Source: HGM04593 sp045636545 | GTDB lineage: Bacteria > Bacteroidota > Bacteroidia > Bacteroidales > Bacteroidaceae | DNA: 64,000 bases | NCBI GenBank assembly: GCA_045636545.1 | Contig: JAZTXR010000095.1 | Coordinates: 1 to 64,000 of the forward strand | Reading direction: 5' to 3' | Shown here: positions 56,403-64,000 of the stretch, piece by piece | How the letters are laid out: every line of letters begins with the position of its first letter | How positions within the stretch are numbered: position 1 is the stretch's first letter | Made by a program: the position numbers and the translations under genes | Notes under the pieces: generated by a model | Seen by the model: only the letters and a program-made list of their open reading frames with translations | Told to the model about the DNA's origin: nothing | Database searches by the model: none

Positions 56403-57524
56403 ATGACTATGAATGACAATAAACGATTGCTTTCGCTCGATGTGCTGCGCGGCTTCGACCTCTTTTTGCTTGTGGCGTTGCAGCCCGTCCTTGTTGCCGT
56501 GCTCGGGCAGTTGGACTGCGAGGCATTGAACAATACCGTGCTCTATCAGCTCGACCATGCCGGGTGGGAGGGCGTGCGCGTGTGGGATATGGTCATGCCG
56601 CTCTTCCTCTTCATGTCGGGCGTTACAATGCCATACTCCCTGCCAAAGTACAGGACACAGAACGGCGACCTCAAAGTGTGGGGGCGTGTCCTCAAGCGTT
56701 TTGCCTTGCTCTTTCTGCTCGGTATGCTGGTTCAGGGCAACATTCTTGCCCTTGATTCCGGCAGGATATATCTCTACAGCAACACCCTGCAAGCCATCGC
56801 TGTGGGCTATCTGCTCACTATGCCCATGGTGCTCTACCTGAACCCCAAACAGCAGATTGTTGCAATTGCTGCATTGCTGGTCATCTATTCAGTGCCCATG
56901 CACCTGCACGGTGACTGGAGTGCGCAAGGGAACTTTGCGGCTATGGTTGACAAGGCTGTGTTGGGGCGTTTCCGCGACGGCAGTCAGCTTGCTGCCGACG
57001 GCACTGTGCTGTTTGCTGCCTGGTACGATTATACATGGCTGTGGAGCAGTCTCACCTTCTGCTGTACCGTGGCACTCGGTTCGCTCGCAGGTCATTTCAC
57101 CAAGGCCGGGAACAGCGACCGCAAGGCAACTGCACGCAAGCTGGCGTTGGTTGGCGTGGTTTTGTTCGCTGCCGGCTTGCTGTGTGGTTTTGTACAACCC
57201 GTGGTAAAGCGTATATGGACGGCAAGTTTCACACTCTACAGCGCCGGCTGGTGCTACCTGTTGCTTGCCCTCTTCTATTGGTGGATTGATGTCAAAGGCC
57301 ACACGCGCGGCTGGGACTGGCTGCTATGCTTCGGTTGCAATGCCATAACAGCCTATCTCATTGGCGAGATGGTGAACTTCCGCAGCATAGCCCGCTCGCT
57401 CTTCTATGGTACAGAACAGTACCTTGGCGACTGGTATCCTGTGCTGCTCACACTGTGCAACAGCATTGTGGTCTATCTCATTCTGCGGGTCATGTACAGG
57501 AACAGGATTTTCCTGAAAGTGTAA
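56403..57524 (+). CDS. DUF5009/heparan-alpha-glucosaminide N-acetyltransferase-like membrane protein
   Basis: A 373-residue polytopic membrane acyltransferase of the DUF5009 (HGSNAT/NagX-like) family. The start motif RLLSLDVLRGFDLFLLVAL and WEGVRVWDMVMPLFLFMSGVTMPYS are diagnostic. About ten helices follow. Family members transfer acetyl groups to sugars; here a role in modifying or importing host amino sugars would fit the neighbouring glycosidases, but this is inference. An in-frame ATG at 56409 is an alternative start. Confidence 0.83.
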   Translation: MTMNDNKRLLSLDVLRGFDLFLLVALQPVLVAVLGQLDCEALNNTVLYQLDHAGWEGVRVWDMVMPLFLFMSGVTMPYSLPKYRTQNGDLKVWGRVLKRFALLFLLGMLVQGNILALDSGRIYLYSNTLQAIAVGYLLTMPMVLYLNPKQQIVAIAALLVIYSVPMHLHGDWSAQGNFAAMVDKAVLGRFRDGSQLAADGTVLFAAWYDYTWLWSSLTFCCTVALGSLAGHFTKAGNSDRKATARKLALVGVVLFAAGLLCGFVQPVVKRIWTASFTLYSAGWCYLLLALFYWWIDVKGHTRGWDWLLCFGCNAITAYLIGEMVNFRSIARSLFYGTEQYLGDWYPVLLTLCNSIVVYLILRVMYRNRIFLKV

Positions 57525-57575
57525 TGAGGCCTATTGAGACTATACAGAACTCAAGATGGTGAGTTGTACTGTATG

Positions 57576-57600
57576 ACGGTACTCCCCACCGTTTTTTTTT
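57576..57600 (+). terminator. Intrinsic terminator after the DUF5009 gene
   Basis: A 5-bp stem (ACGGT / ACCGT) followed by a T-run of 9 or more. Stem is short but the T-tract is strong. Confidence 0.7.
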
Positions 57601-57656
57601 CTCATGGAACATTCTCCCCCGTCTGTTGTTTCTTTTATACACCAAAAGAGAATGTT

Positions 57657-58634
57657 ATGAGCAATATGAAGATTACTGTTTTTCCCGACCCCGTGTGTAC
57701 CTGGTGCTGGGGTAGTGTGCCAGTTTGGCGTGCGTTGGCCTATCATTATGGCGAGCGTCTTGAACTCGATTACGTTATGGGTGGCATGATAGAGGACATC
57801 AAAAGCTACAACAACCGCCGTCTCTCCATAGGCGGCGACATAGCCCTCTCCAACCGCAAGATGCATGAGCATTGGCTCGATGCCTCGGCCATACACGGAA
57901 TGCCTGTCTGCGAGCATGGCTTCCGTCTCTTTTCGCCCGAGCGTCCCTCTACGATACCGCAGAACCTGGCCTATCTTGCCGCGCGTGTCTACGAGGCACG
58001 TTACTCGGGCGAGGTGAAGCCCGGCACGGCGCGCCACTACCTGCGCCATCTGCAGGAGGCTACTGCCGTCGATGCCGTGCTCACAAACGACATCGATACG
58101 CTTGTGGATATGTCGGCCATCGTGAGCTTCGAGCCCGAGAAGTTCCGCTCCATCTACAGTGGCAGTGTGGTAAAGACCCTTTACGACGAGGGCAAGGCCT
58201 TCTGCCGCAACTACGAAGTGAGCTCCTTCCCATCCTACCTTGTAAGCTACCGTGGCGAGGAGATGCTGTTGCGCGGCTACTCCACATACGACATTGTGCG
58301 CAACTGCATCGAGCAGCTCTCGTTCGGCAACATCAAGCCCATCAATGACGGCCGCGAAAAGTTCACGGCAGAGAACGTGCTGCGCTTCATCGACGGTTAC
58401 GGCTCGGCCTATCCCGTGGAGATTGCCACAGCCTTCGGGCTTGCAAGGCGCAACGGCCACACGGCGCTGAACATTGAGTCGTACGAGCGCCTTCCCGACG
58501 TGCTCGATGAGCTCGTTACCTCGGGAGCCGTGGCCACAATGCCTCGCGGCAATGGCTTCATCTGCTATAACCTCAACGGCAAGCACCCCAAACCGCATGT
58601 CCACGGGCACGAATATGCCGGCGCTGTTTCCTGA
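57657..58634 (+). CDS. DsbA-family protein (thioredoxin fold, CxxC)
   Basis: 325 residues from ATG 57657 (MSNMKITVFPDPVCTWCWGS). The CTWC motif (Cys14, Cys17) follows the first strand, as in FrnE-like DsbA members; no signal peptide, so cytoplasmic. After the helical insert comes FCRNYEVSSFPSYLVSYRG, the cis-Pro loop. A C-terminal ~100 residues (NIKPINDGREKFTAENVLRFIDGYG onwards) look like a winged-helix extension (YPVEIATAFGLARRNGHTALNIESYERLPDVLDELVTSGAV). Likely an oxidoreductase with a DNA-binding-like tail; function unknown. A frame opening at 57534 covers the terminator and is not used. Confidence 0.8.
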   Translation: MSNMKITVFPDPVCTWCWGSVPVWRALAYHYGERLELDYVMGGMIEDIKSYNNRRLSIGGDIALSNRKMHEHWLDASAIHGMPVCEHGFRLFSPERPSTIPQNLAYLAARVYEARYSGEVKPGTARHYLRHLQEATAVDAVLTNDIDTLVDMSAIVSFEPEKFRSIYSGSVVKTLYDEGKAFCRNYEVSSFPSYLVSYRGEEMLLRGYSTYDIVRNCIEQLSFGNIKPINDGREKFTAENVLRFIDGYGSAYPVEIATAFGLARRNGHTALNIESYERLPDVLDELVTSGAVATMPRGNGFICYNLNGKHPKPHVHGHEYAGAVS

Positions 58635-58641
58635 TACCGTC

Positions 58642-58680
58642 AAAGCGTGAGAGATATACATTGTCTTTCACGCTTTTTTT
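58642..58680 (+). terminator. Intrinsic terminator after the DsbA-family gene
   Basis: A 9-bp stem AAAGCGTGA (58642-58650) / TCACGCTTT (58668-58676) ending in a T-run. It overlaps the -33 region of the next gene. Confidence 0.8.
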
Positions 58681-58690
58681 GTATCTTAGC
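58661..58690 (+). promoter_or_regulatory. Promoter of the cyclophilin gene
   Basis: TTG (58661-58663), 19 bp, TATCTTAG (58683-58690), a near match to TAnnTTTG. The ATG is 18 bp downstream, at 58709, ruling out the in-frame ATG at 58661, which would lie in the terminator. Confidence 0.55.
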
Positions 58691-58708
58691 GCGGTCAAAA
58701 TATATTCT

Positions 58709-59380
58709 ATGAAAAATATTCTTTATGTTTTTGCAGCCTTGCTGCTTCTCTCCTGTGGCTCGTCAAAGGAGGTTATGGTGCGCATGCGCACCACGGCCGG
58801 CGACATTGACCTCTGCCTCTATGACGATACCCCAAAGCACAAGGCGAACTTCCTGAAACTGGTGAAGGAGCACCGCTACGATTCTCTCCTTTTCCATCGT
58901 GTCATCAAGGACTTCATGATACAAGGTGGCGACCCCGACTCCAAGAATGCTCCGGCCGGTGTGCTGCTTGGTGAGGGTGACTTGGGCTACACCGTAGAGG
59001 CGGAGCTCATGCCCGACGTGCATTTCCATCGTCGCGGTGTCCTTGCAGCTGCGCGTGAGGGCGACGACGTGAACCCCTCTAAGGCATCCTCGTCAATGCA
59101 GTTCTACATTGTCTGGGGAAAGGTCTACACTGCCGGGCAATTGGCTGCCTACAAGGATTTCTATGAAAGGCGTACCGGTCGTGAGCTTGTTATAACCCCC
59201 GAGCGCGAGGCTGCATATACGACAATTGGCGGCACGCCGCACCTCGATGGCGAGTACACCGTCTTTGGCGAGGTTGTCAGCGGCCTTGATGTCGTGGAGA
59301 GGATTCAGAGCGTGCCCTGTGATGACAATGACCGCCCACTCCAGGATGTGAGAATACTTGATGTAGAGATTATAAAATGA
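58709..59380 (+). CDS. Lipoprotein cyclophilin-type peptidylprolyl isomerase
   Basis: Envelope protein-folding isomerase. 223 residues. A lipoprotein signal ends LLLLSC (Cys16). Cyclophilin motifs are visible: MRTTAGDIDLCLYDDTPKHKANFLKL, RVIKDFMIQGGDP (with active-site FHRVIKDFMIQGG), SSMQFYIVWG, LDGEYTVFGEVVSGLDVVERI. The usual GTGTGG is shortened by an insertion around the NAPAGVLLGEGDLGY region. Ends 7 bp before bcp. Confidence 0.9.
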   Translation: MKNILYVFAALLLLSCGSSKEVMVRMRTTAGDIDLCLYDDTPKHKANFLKLVKEHRYDSLLFHRVIKDFMIQGGDPDSKNAPAGVLLGEGDLGYTVEAELMPDVHFHRRGVLAAAREGDDVNPSKASSSMQFYIVWGKVYTAGQLAAYKDFYERRTGRELVITPEREAAYTTIGGTPHLDGEYTVFGEVVSGLDVVERIQSVPCDDNDRPLQDVRILDVEIIK

Positions 59381-59387
59381 TAGTTAT

Positions 59388-59840
59388 ATGCTGAATATTG
59401 GTGAAAAAGCCCCTGACCTCCTTGGAATGGACGAGCAGGGCAACGAACAGAGAGTGAGCGCATACAGTGGTCGCAAACTTGTGGTCTATTTCTATCCAAA
59501 GGACAGCACCCCCGGCTGTACTGCCGAGGCCTGCTCTTTGCGCGACGGTATGGACGACCTTGTGGCGGCCGGCTATGCAGTGGTGGGCATCAGTGCCGAC
59601 GGTGCATCGTCGCACCGGCGTTTCAAGGAGAAGCAGCAGCTGAACTTCCCGCTTGTTGCCGATGTGGACAAGAGCACCATAATGGCTTTTGGCGCTTATG
59701 GCGAGAAAAAGATGGCCGGCAGGGTCTATATGGGCATCCTGCGCACCACCTTTGTCATTGACGGCAGTGGTGTCATTGAGCGTGTGATAACCAAGGTCGA
59801 TACCAAGAACGCCGCAAAGCAGATACTCGATACAAAATAA
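59388..59840 (+). CDS. bcp: Thioredoxin-dependent thiol peroxidase (Bcp/PrxQ)
   Basis: Reduces H2O2 and organic peroxides using thioredoxin; cytoplasmic. 150 residues, normal length. FYPKDSTPGCTAEACSLRD carries peroxidatic Cys44 and resolving Cys49 (the typical CxxxxC spacing of PrxQ). TFVIDGSGVIERVI near the end is typical. Likely co-transcribed with the cyclophilin. Confidence 0.93.
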   Translation: MLNIGEKAPDLLGMDEQGNEQRVSAYSGRKLVVYFYPKDSTPGCTAEACSLRDGMDDLVAAGYAVVGISADGASSHRRFKEKQQLNFPLVADVDKSTIMAFGAYGEKKMAGRVYMGILRTTFVIDGSGVIERVITKVDTKNAAKQILDTK

Positions 59841-59876
59841 AGTAATAATATAGCAGTTGACCCACATACTGACAAA

Positions 59877-60010
59877 ACGCGTAGATGTCATGTCGACCGT
59901 AGTGGAGACATCTCTTTATTCGCGGTTTGAGATCCTTTGACTGCGCTCAGACGTGCTGTTGAGAGCTTGCTCGAAAAATGACATTTTGGGTCAACATCTA
60001 TATTATTACA
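59877..60010. repeat. Interspersed REP-like repeat
   Basis: Contains GTCATGTCGACCGTAGTGG near 59887 and, at the end, TGACATT then TTGGGTCAACATC and TATATTATTAC, which repeats the element at 281-313. Noncoding; sits between bcp and the MscS gene. Confidence 0.65.
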
Positions 60011-60029
60011 CAAAATAATCCAATAGAAA

Positions 60030-60932
60030 ATGCTACCATTCCAATTCCTGAACACTATTGCAGCCGATACCACGGCAGTGGTGGGCTTCCACGAGATGAT
60101 GTCTACGCTCTCGGGCATGTCCCCCGATGAGATAAGACAGGCCATAACAGCCTTTGTGCTCTCTTTCTCAATAAAACTCATCAAGGTGCTCCTCATCTGG
60201 TTCGTGGGGCGCTGGGTGCTCAAACATATTGTCAAACTCCTTATCCGCATAATGGAGAAACACATAGACAACGTATCTGTGCGCACTTTTGTCATCAGCC
60301 TTGTCGATGTGGTCATGATGATTCTCCTGTTGCTCATGATTATCGGTGTCCTCGGCATCGACACATCTTCGTTCATTGCCGTCTTTGCTTCGGCCGGTGT
60401 GGCCATAGGTATGGCGTTGAGCGGCACATTGCAGAACTTTGCCGGCGGTGTCATGATACTGCTTTTCCGTCCCTTCAAGGTGGGCGATTTCATTGAGGCA
60501 CAGGGCGTGTCGGGCACGGTGAAGCAGATTCAGATATTCAATACCATTGTGCACACCGGCGACAACAAGGTCATTCTTCTGCCCAATGGTCCGGTCTCCA
60601 CGGGTATAATCAACAACTACTCCCGCGAGCCGTTGCGCCGTCTCGACATGACCTTCTCCATCAGCTATGGCAACGATTTCAGTAAGGCCAGGGCTGTGCT
60701 CCAGCGCCTTATTGCCGAGGATGCGCGCGTGCTCACAGAACCGGCCGCACCGCTCATTGAACTGAGCGAGCTGGCAGCGAGCTCAATTGACATAGTTGTA
60801 CGTGTGTGGTGCAGGCAGAGCGACTATTGGGGAATAAAGTTCGACCTCAACAGAAAAGTCTATGACACATTCCCCAAGGAGGGGCTGGAATTCCCGTTCC
60901 AGACATTTACTGTTAACGTCACAAAAGAGTGA
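60030..60932 (+). CDS. Small-conductance mechanosensitive channel (MscS family)
   Basis: Inner-membrane channel opened by membrane tension, protecting against osmotic downshock. 300 residues. TM helices: SFSIKLIKVLLIWFVGRWVLKHIV, SLVDVVMMILLLLMIIGVLGI, TM3 ASAGVAIGMALSGTLQNFAGGVMILLFRPFKVGDFIEAQGVSGTVKQI (the diagnostic MscS pore/beta region). C-terminal cytoplasmic domain with VILLPNGPVSTGIINNYS and a final WGIKFDLNRKVYDTF motif. Hairpin terminator follows. Confidence 0.93.
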   Translation: MLPFQFLNTIAADTTAVVGFHEMMSTLSGMSPDEIRQAITAFVLSFSIKLIKVLLIWFVGRWVLKHIVKLLIRIMEKHIDNVSVRTFVISLVDVVMMILLLLMIIGVLGIDTSSFIAVFASAGVAIGMALSGTLQNFAGGVMILLFRPFKVGDFIEAQGVSGTVKQIQIFNTIVHTGDNKVILLPNGPVSTGIINNYSREPLRRLDMTFSISYGNDFSKARAVLQRLIAEDARVLTEPAAPLIELSELAASSIDIVVRVWCRQSDYWGIKFDLNRKVYDTFPKEGLEFPFQTFTVNVTKE

Positions 60933-60961
60933 AAAATACTGATTGCAACGTATCGGTACGC

Positions 60962-61000
60962 TTTGCGGCAGAGAGTGGATGCGCCACTTTCTGCCGCAAA
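60962..61000 (+). terminator. Hairpin terminator after mscS
   Basis: A 17-bp stem with one G.T pair (60962-60978 / 60984-61000) and a 5-nt loop; the sequence after it is TGTTAAATATT, no T-run. Confidence 0.75.
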
Positions 61001-61065
61001 TGTTAAATATTTCGTCGTGTATGAAAAATATCAATCCGTAAAATGTGTTAAAAAATATTTTTTTG

Positions 61066-61073
61066 TAATTTTG
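61066..61073 (+). promoter_or_regulatory. -7 box upstream of the SulP gene
   Basis: TAATTTTG, matching TAnnTTTG, 79 bp upstream of the start at 61153. The leader contains GC hairpins (GCGAAAGCGC, GGCGCGGCC) and a T-run of 7 near 61122, so it may be attenuated. Confidence 0.5.
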
Positions 61074-61152
61074 CACGCCGTTTGCGAAAGCGCGTTTGGC
61101 GCGGCCTGCAAATGAGGCTTTTTTTACTGTGAAAAAACAATAGAACATCATA

Positions 61153-62856
61153 ATGAAAGCAAAGAACATCATTGATTTTCATCCCAAGTTCATCGACACG
61201 ATGAAGAACTACTCACGTGAGAAGTTTTCGGCTGACGTGATGGCCGGAATAATTGTAGGTATCGTTGCCATCCCCCTTGCAATTGCCTTTGGTATTGCCA
61301 GTGGTGTGGGCCCTGCCGAGGGTCTCATGACAGCGGTCATTGCCGGTGTGCTCATCTCCATCCTCGGAGGTTCAAAGGTGCAGATTGGCGGTCCTACGGG
61401 TGCATTCATCGTAATCATCTATGGCGTTATACAGCAGTACGGCATCGCCGGTCTTGCCATAGCAACCGTCATGGCCGGTATAATCCTTGTCATAATGGGT
61501 CTGTGCCGTCTTGGAACAATAATCAAGTTCATGCCTTATCCCATTATCATCGGCTTCACGGGCGGTATTGCAATCACCATCTTCTCAACACAGATTAATG
61601 ACCTCTTCGGTCTTGGCATTGAGAGCGTACCCGCGAACTTTGTCGACAAGTGGGTGTGCTATGCGCAGAACATCACAAGGATAGACTATTGGAGTGCCGG
61701 CATGGGCATCCTCAGCGTGGCGCTCATTGCCGTCACCCCCAAGTTCTCAAAGAAAATCCCCGGCTCGCTACTTGCCATTGTGGTGATGACACTCATTGCA
61801 TGGCTGTTGCGTGAGTATGCCGGTGTTACAAGCATAAAGACCATCGGCGACCTCTATGAACTGCCCGAGGGTTTCCCACCGTTCACAGTTCCTTCGATTC
61901 CCGAGGGCAAGACACTTTTTGGTGCAATGCAGGAACTTGCTCCCGTAGCGTTCACAATAGCAATGCTGGGCGCTATCGAGTCGCTCCTCTCGGCCATGGT
62001 TGCCGACGGTGTCATCGGTGACCGCCACAACTCGAATACCGAGCTCATAGGTCAGGGTGTCGCAAACATCGTTGCACCATTCTTCGGTGGCATCCCTGCT
62101 ACAGGTGCAATTGCCCGCACAATGGCAAACATCAACAACGGCGGCCGCACTCCTGTTGCCGGTATCGTCCACACACTTGTTCTGTTGCTTGTGTTGCTCT
62201 TCCTTGGCAGCCTTGTAAAGCTCATCCCAATGTGCTGCCTTGCCGGCGTGCTTGTGATGGTGTCATACAACATGAGCGGCTGGAGAACCATCGTCTCAAT
62301 GTGCAAGAGCTCGATGTCGGGCACAAGCGTGCTTTTCGTGACACTGCTGCTCACCGTCTTCTTTGACCTAACACTGGCTATCGAGGTGGGTCTTGTAATG
62401 GCAATCGTAATGTTCATGAAACGTGCAATGGAGAGCGCACACATCTCGGTTGTACGTGACGAGATGGGTGTGCACAACGACGGCGAGAAGGACGAGGTGC
62501 TTGCCATCCCGGCAAATGCCGAGGTGTTTGAGATTGAAGGCCCCTTCTTCTTCGGTATCGCAAACAAGTTCGACGAGCTCACCCGCAACACCGATGCACG
62601 CCCCATCCGCATCATCCGTATGCGTAAGGTGACATTCATCGATGCCACCGGCTTGCATAACCTCGAAATCTTCCTGCACGCATCGCAAAGCGAGGGCAGG
62701 ACAGTCATCCTCTCGGGTGTCCACGATAATGTCGAGAAGAGCCTGCGCAAGGCCGGTCTTGTCAAGCTCGTAGGCCGCGAGAATGTCTGCAGCAACATCC
62801 ACCTTGCTCTGCAGCGCGCACAGGAGCTGTCGGACAAAATCGAGGCCGGCCGTTAA
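61153..62856 (+). CDS. SulP-family anion transporter with STAS domain
   Basis: Inner-membrane transporter of sulfate, bicarbonate or other anions (SLC26/SulP). 567 residues. N-terminal SulP signature FSADVMAGIIVGIVAIPLAIAFGIASGVGPAEGLMTAVIAG, GGSKVQIGGPTGAFIVI, the many helices typical of the family, then a C-terminal STAS domain (~440-560; FEIEGPFFFGIANKFDEL, VTFIDATGLHNLEIFL with the phosphorylatable Thr/Ser position). Ends 9 bp before the EamA gene. Substrate not decidable from sequence. Confidence 0.92.
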   Translation: MKAKNIIDFHPKFIDTMKNYSREKFSADVMAGIIVGIVAIPLAIAFGIASGVGPAEGLMTAVIAGVLISILGGSKVQIGGPTGAFIVIIYGVIQQYGIAGLAIATVMAGIILVIMGLCRLGTIIKFMPYPIIIGFTGGIAITIFSTQINDLFGLGIESVPANFVDKWVCYAQNITRIDYWSAGMGILSVALIAVTPKFSKKIPGSLLAIVVMTLIAWLLREYAGVTSIKTIGDLYELPEGFPPFTVPSIPEGKTLFGAMQELAPVAFTIAMLGAIESLLSAMVADGVIGDRHNSNTELIGQGVANIVAPFFGGIPATGAIARTMANINNGGRTPVAGIVHTLVLLLVLLFLGSLVKLIPMCCLAGVLVMVSYNMSGWRTIVSMCKSSMSGTSVLFVTLLLTVFFDLTLAIEVGLVMAIVMFMKRAMESAHISVVRDEMGVHNDGEKDEVLAIPANAEVFEIEGPFFFGIANKFDELTRNTDARPIRIIRMRKVTFIDATGLHNLEIFLHASQSEGRTVILSGVHDNVEKSLRKAGLVKLVGRENVCSNIHLALQRAQELSDKIEAGR

Positions 62857-62865
62857 GGCACAACC

Positions 62866-63765
62866 ATGAGCAACGGAGCACAGCCCAAGCCCACCCTGTG
62901 GGTATACGTCGCCGCATTCCTTATTGTGGTGGTGTGGGGTTGTACCTTCGTACAGACAAAGGTGCTCATAAACGCCGGGCTGCGCCCCGACGAGATATTC
63001 GCCCTGCGCTTTCTCATAGCCTATCTGCTCATGTTGCCTTTCTCGTGGCAAAGGCTTTTCCTGGGAAGTGTGCGGGATGAACTCATAGCCCTGATGCTTG
63101 GCCTCACCGGCGGGTCGCTCTATTTCATAGTAGAGAACTATGCGCTCGCCTACGGCTACTGCTCCAATGTATCGCTCATCGTCTGCCTCACGCCGTTGGT
63201 CACGGCGCTCATTGTGGGGTGGCGCTATCCCGCCGAGCGGCTGGGTAAGGGTGGTGCAATGGGTTCACTCCTTGCATTGGCCGGAATGGCTTTGGTGGTG
63301 TTCAACGGTAATTTCGTGCTCAAGCTCTCGCCGCTCGGCGATGTGCTTGCCCTTGCGGCCTGTCTCTGCTGGGCGCTCTATTCACTGCTCATAAAGCCTT
63401 TGGGAGCCAGGTACGACAATATGCTCATAACGCGCAAGGTCTTTGGCTACGGTCTCCTCACTATTATTCCCCTGCTCCTTTGGCGCGGCATGGACATTGC
63501 CCTTGTCATTGAAGGCGGTGCCGCCGTCTGGGGCAACATACTCTTTTTGGGCGTTGTGGCATCAATGCTCTGTTTCCTCGGCTGGAACTGGTGTCTTGCC
63601 CGTCTTGGCACGGTGCGCGCCACAAATTTCCTCTATCTTAACCCGGTGGTAGCCATCGTCTCCTCGGCACTGGTGCTGGGCGAGCGTGTTACCTGGATTG
63701 CCCTCACAGGCGCTGTCCTCATCCTTGCCGGGCTGGTATATATCGACAAGAACAGGAGACGGTAG
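62866..63765 (+). CDS. EamA/DMT-superfamily exporter
   Basis: Inner-membrane transporter of the drug/metabolite superfamily. 299 residues with two EamA repeats and ten helices: WVYVAAFLIVVVWGCTFVQTKVLINAGLRPDEIFALRFLIAYLLMLPFSW, AMGSLLALAGMALVVFNG, LGDVLALAACLCWALYSLLIKPLG, FLGVVASMLCFLGWNWCLARLG, TNFLYLNPVVAIVSSALVLGERVTWIALTGAVLILAGLVYI. It follows sulP by 9 bp and is likely co-transcribed. Substrate unknown. Confidence 0.9.
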   Translation: MSNGAQPKPTLWVYVAAFLIVVVWGCTFVQTKVLINAGLRPDEIFALRFLIAYLLMLPFSWQRLFLGSVRDELIALMLGLTGGSLYFIVENYALAYGYCSNVSLIVCLTPLVTALIVGWRYPAERLGKGGAMGSLLALAGMALVVFNGNFVLKLSPLGDVLALAACLCWALYSLLIKPLGARYDNMLITRKVFGYGLLTIIPLLLWRGMDIALVIEGGAAVWGNILFLGVVASMLCFLGWNWCLARLGTVRATNFLYLNPVVAIVSSALVLGERVTWIALTGAVLILAGLVYIDKNRRR

Positions 63766-63779
63766 CTTGTTTGCTGAAT

Positions 63780-64000
63780 TTAGCCCTTTGTGTTCGACAG
63801 GAAACGTTTGTGTATTGACCTGTATATAAGTGCAAGTGCAATGGAGGCTGATAGGTATCCAAGAATGTAGGGCGTACGAATCATTTTACTACCAATATAC
63901 TCAAAACACAAGAGGCGGATAATGGGGTGTACGGCGAAAAGGAATGATGAGAGGGTTCCAAACCAAACACAACCTTTGTCTATCCATTTGTAATGGCTCA
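63780..64000 (-). CDS. Acyltransferase-3-like membrane protein, C-terminal part (truncated by window)
   Basis: A partial minus-strand frame runs from the right window edge to a stop at 63780-63782, encoding 72 residues that include KGCVWFGTLSSFLFAVHPII, RLLCFEYIG and YILGYLSASIALALIYRSIH. The FAVHP motif and closing helix resemble the last two helices of acyltransferase-3 family proteins. The rest of the gene lies outside the window. Converges with the EamA gene. Confidence 0.6.
   Translation of the reverse strand, partial: SHYKWIDKGCVWFGTLSSFLFAVHPIIRLLCFEYIGSKMIRTPYILGYLSASIALALIYRSIHKRFLSNTKG

Noticed and set aside
57540..58661. 373-residue minus-strand frame antisense to the DsbA-family gene
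   Set aside because: A GC-rich gene often leaves a long open antisense frame. The plus strand has a recognisable CxxC thioredoxin fold, and the antisense protein shows no domain.
61768..63051. Several long antisense frames across sulP (61768-62172, 62052-62837, 62368-63051)
   Set aside because: They overlap each other and the STAS/SulP coding region, whose motifs are unambiguous.

Overview
The window looks like chromosomal DNA of a gut-type member of Bacteroidota, order Bacteroidales (a Bacteroides, Prevotella or Muribaculaceae relative). Four things point there: promoters with a TAnnTTTG -7 box and sometimes TTTG 19-20 bp upstream; Bacteroidales-typical genes (GldE-like CNNM/CBS protein, PG0541-family protein, Lnb-type DUF4105 protein, PnuT thiamine operon, thiol peroxidase Bcp, DUF5009 acyltransferase); many large secreted glycosidases; and the C-terminal tail YDLxGRxV...GIYIxNGKKVLVK on secreted proteins. 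I saw no rRNA, tRNA, CRISPR array, insertion sequence or prophage. The genus cannot be fixed from this sequence alone.

Layout. 1-8 kb: a minus-strand envelope cluster, read from coaX to an outer-membrane barrel protein, TPR protein, LptC, GldE-like protein and PpiD-like chaperone. 8-11 kb: plus-strand Lnb-like acyltransferase overlapping a secreted alkaline-phosphatase-fold protein that lacks nearly all expected metal ligands. 11-17.6 kb: an RND efflux operon (TetR, TolC, adaptor, pump) with a PG0541-family protein. 18-21.8 kb: secA plus a small acidic protein. 22-32.6 kb: GH110 lipoprotein, a pseudouridine synthase, and a GH123 + GH33 sialidase pair. 32.6-36.4 kb: thiamine salvage operon (TonB receptor, PnuT, thiamine pyrophosphokinase) under a TPP riboswitch. 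36.5-42.5 kb: BrkB/YihY protein, Ca/Na antiporter, groES-groEL, small HTH protein, fabG.

43-56.3 kb is the most unusual part. Two very large paralogous secreted hydrolases with a clan-D-like barrel flank a HATPase/STAS-like switch pair, a secreted binding protein and a 54-residue peptide gene. A roughly 185-nt structured RNA element occurs twice, once ahead of the first hydrolase (42.7 kb) and once ahead of the binding protein (49.4 kb). Base changes between the copies preserve pairing, and both copies run into a T-tract, so they look like a paralogous cis-acting leader RNA. A beta-rich module of about 130 residues occurs four times in the first hydrolase, once in the second and once in the binding protein.

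56.4-64 kb: DUF5009 membrane acyltransferase, DsbA-fold protein, lipoprotein cyclophilin, Bcp peroxidase, MscS channel, SulP transporter, EamA exporter and the C-terminal end of an acyltransferase-3 protein.

Taken together, the 22-32 kb and 43-56 kb regions encode enzymes suited to host glycans (sialic acid, beta-GalNAc, alpha-Gal), with no SusC/SusD pair nearby. The enzymes carry one set of accessory domains and tails, and part of the set seems to be under one RNA-based control.
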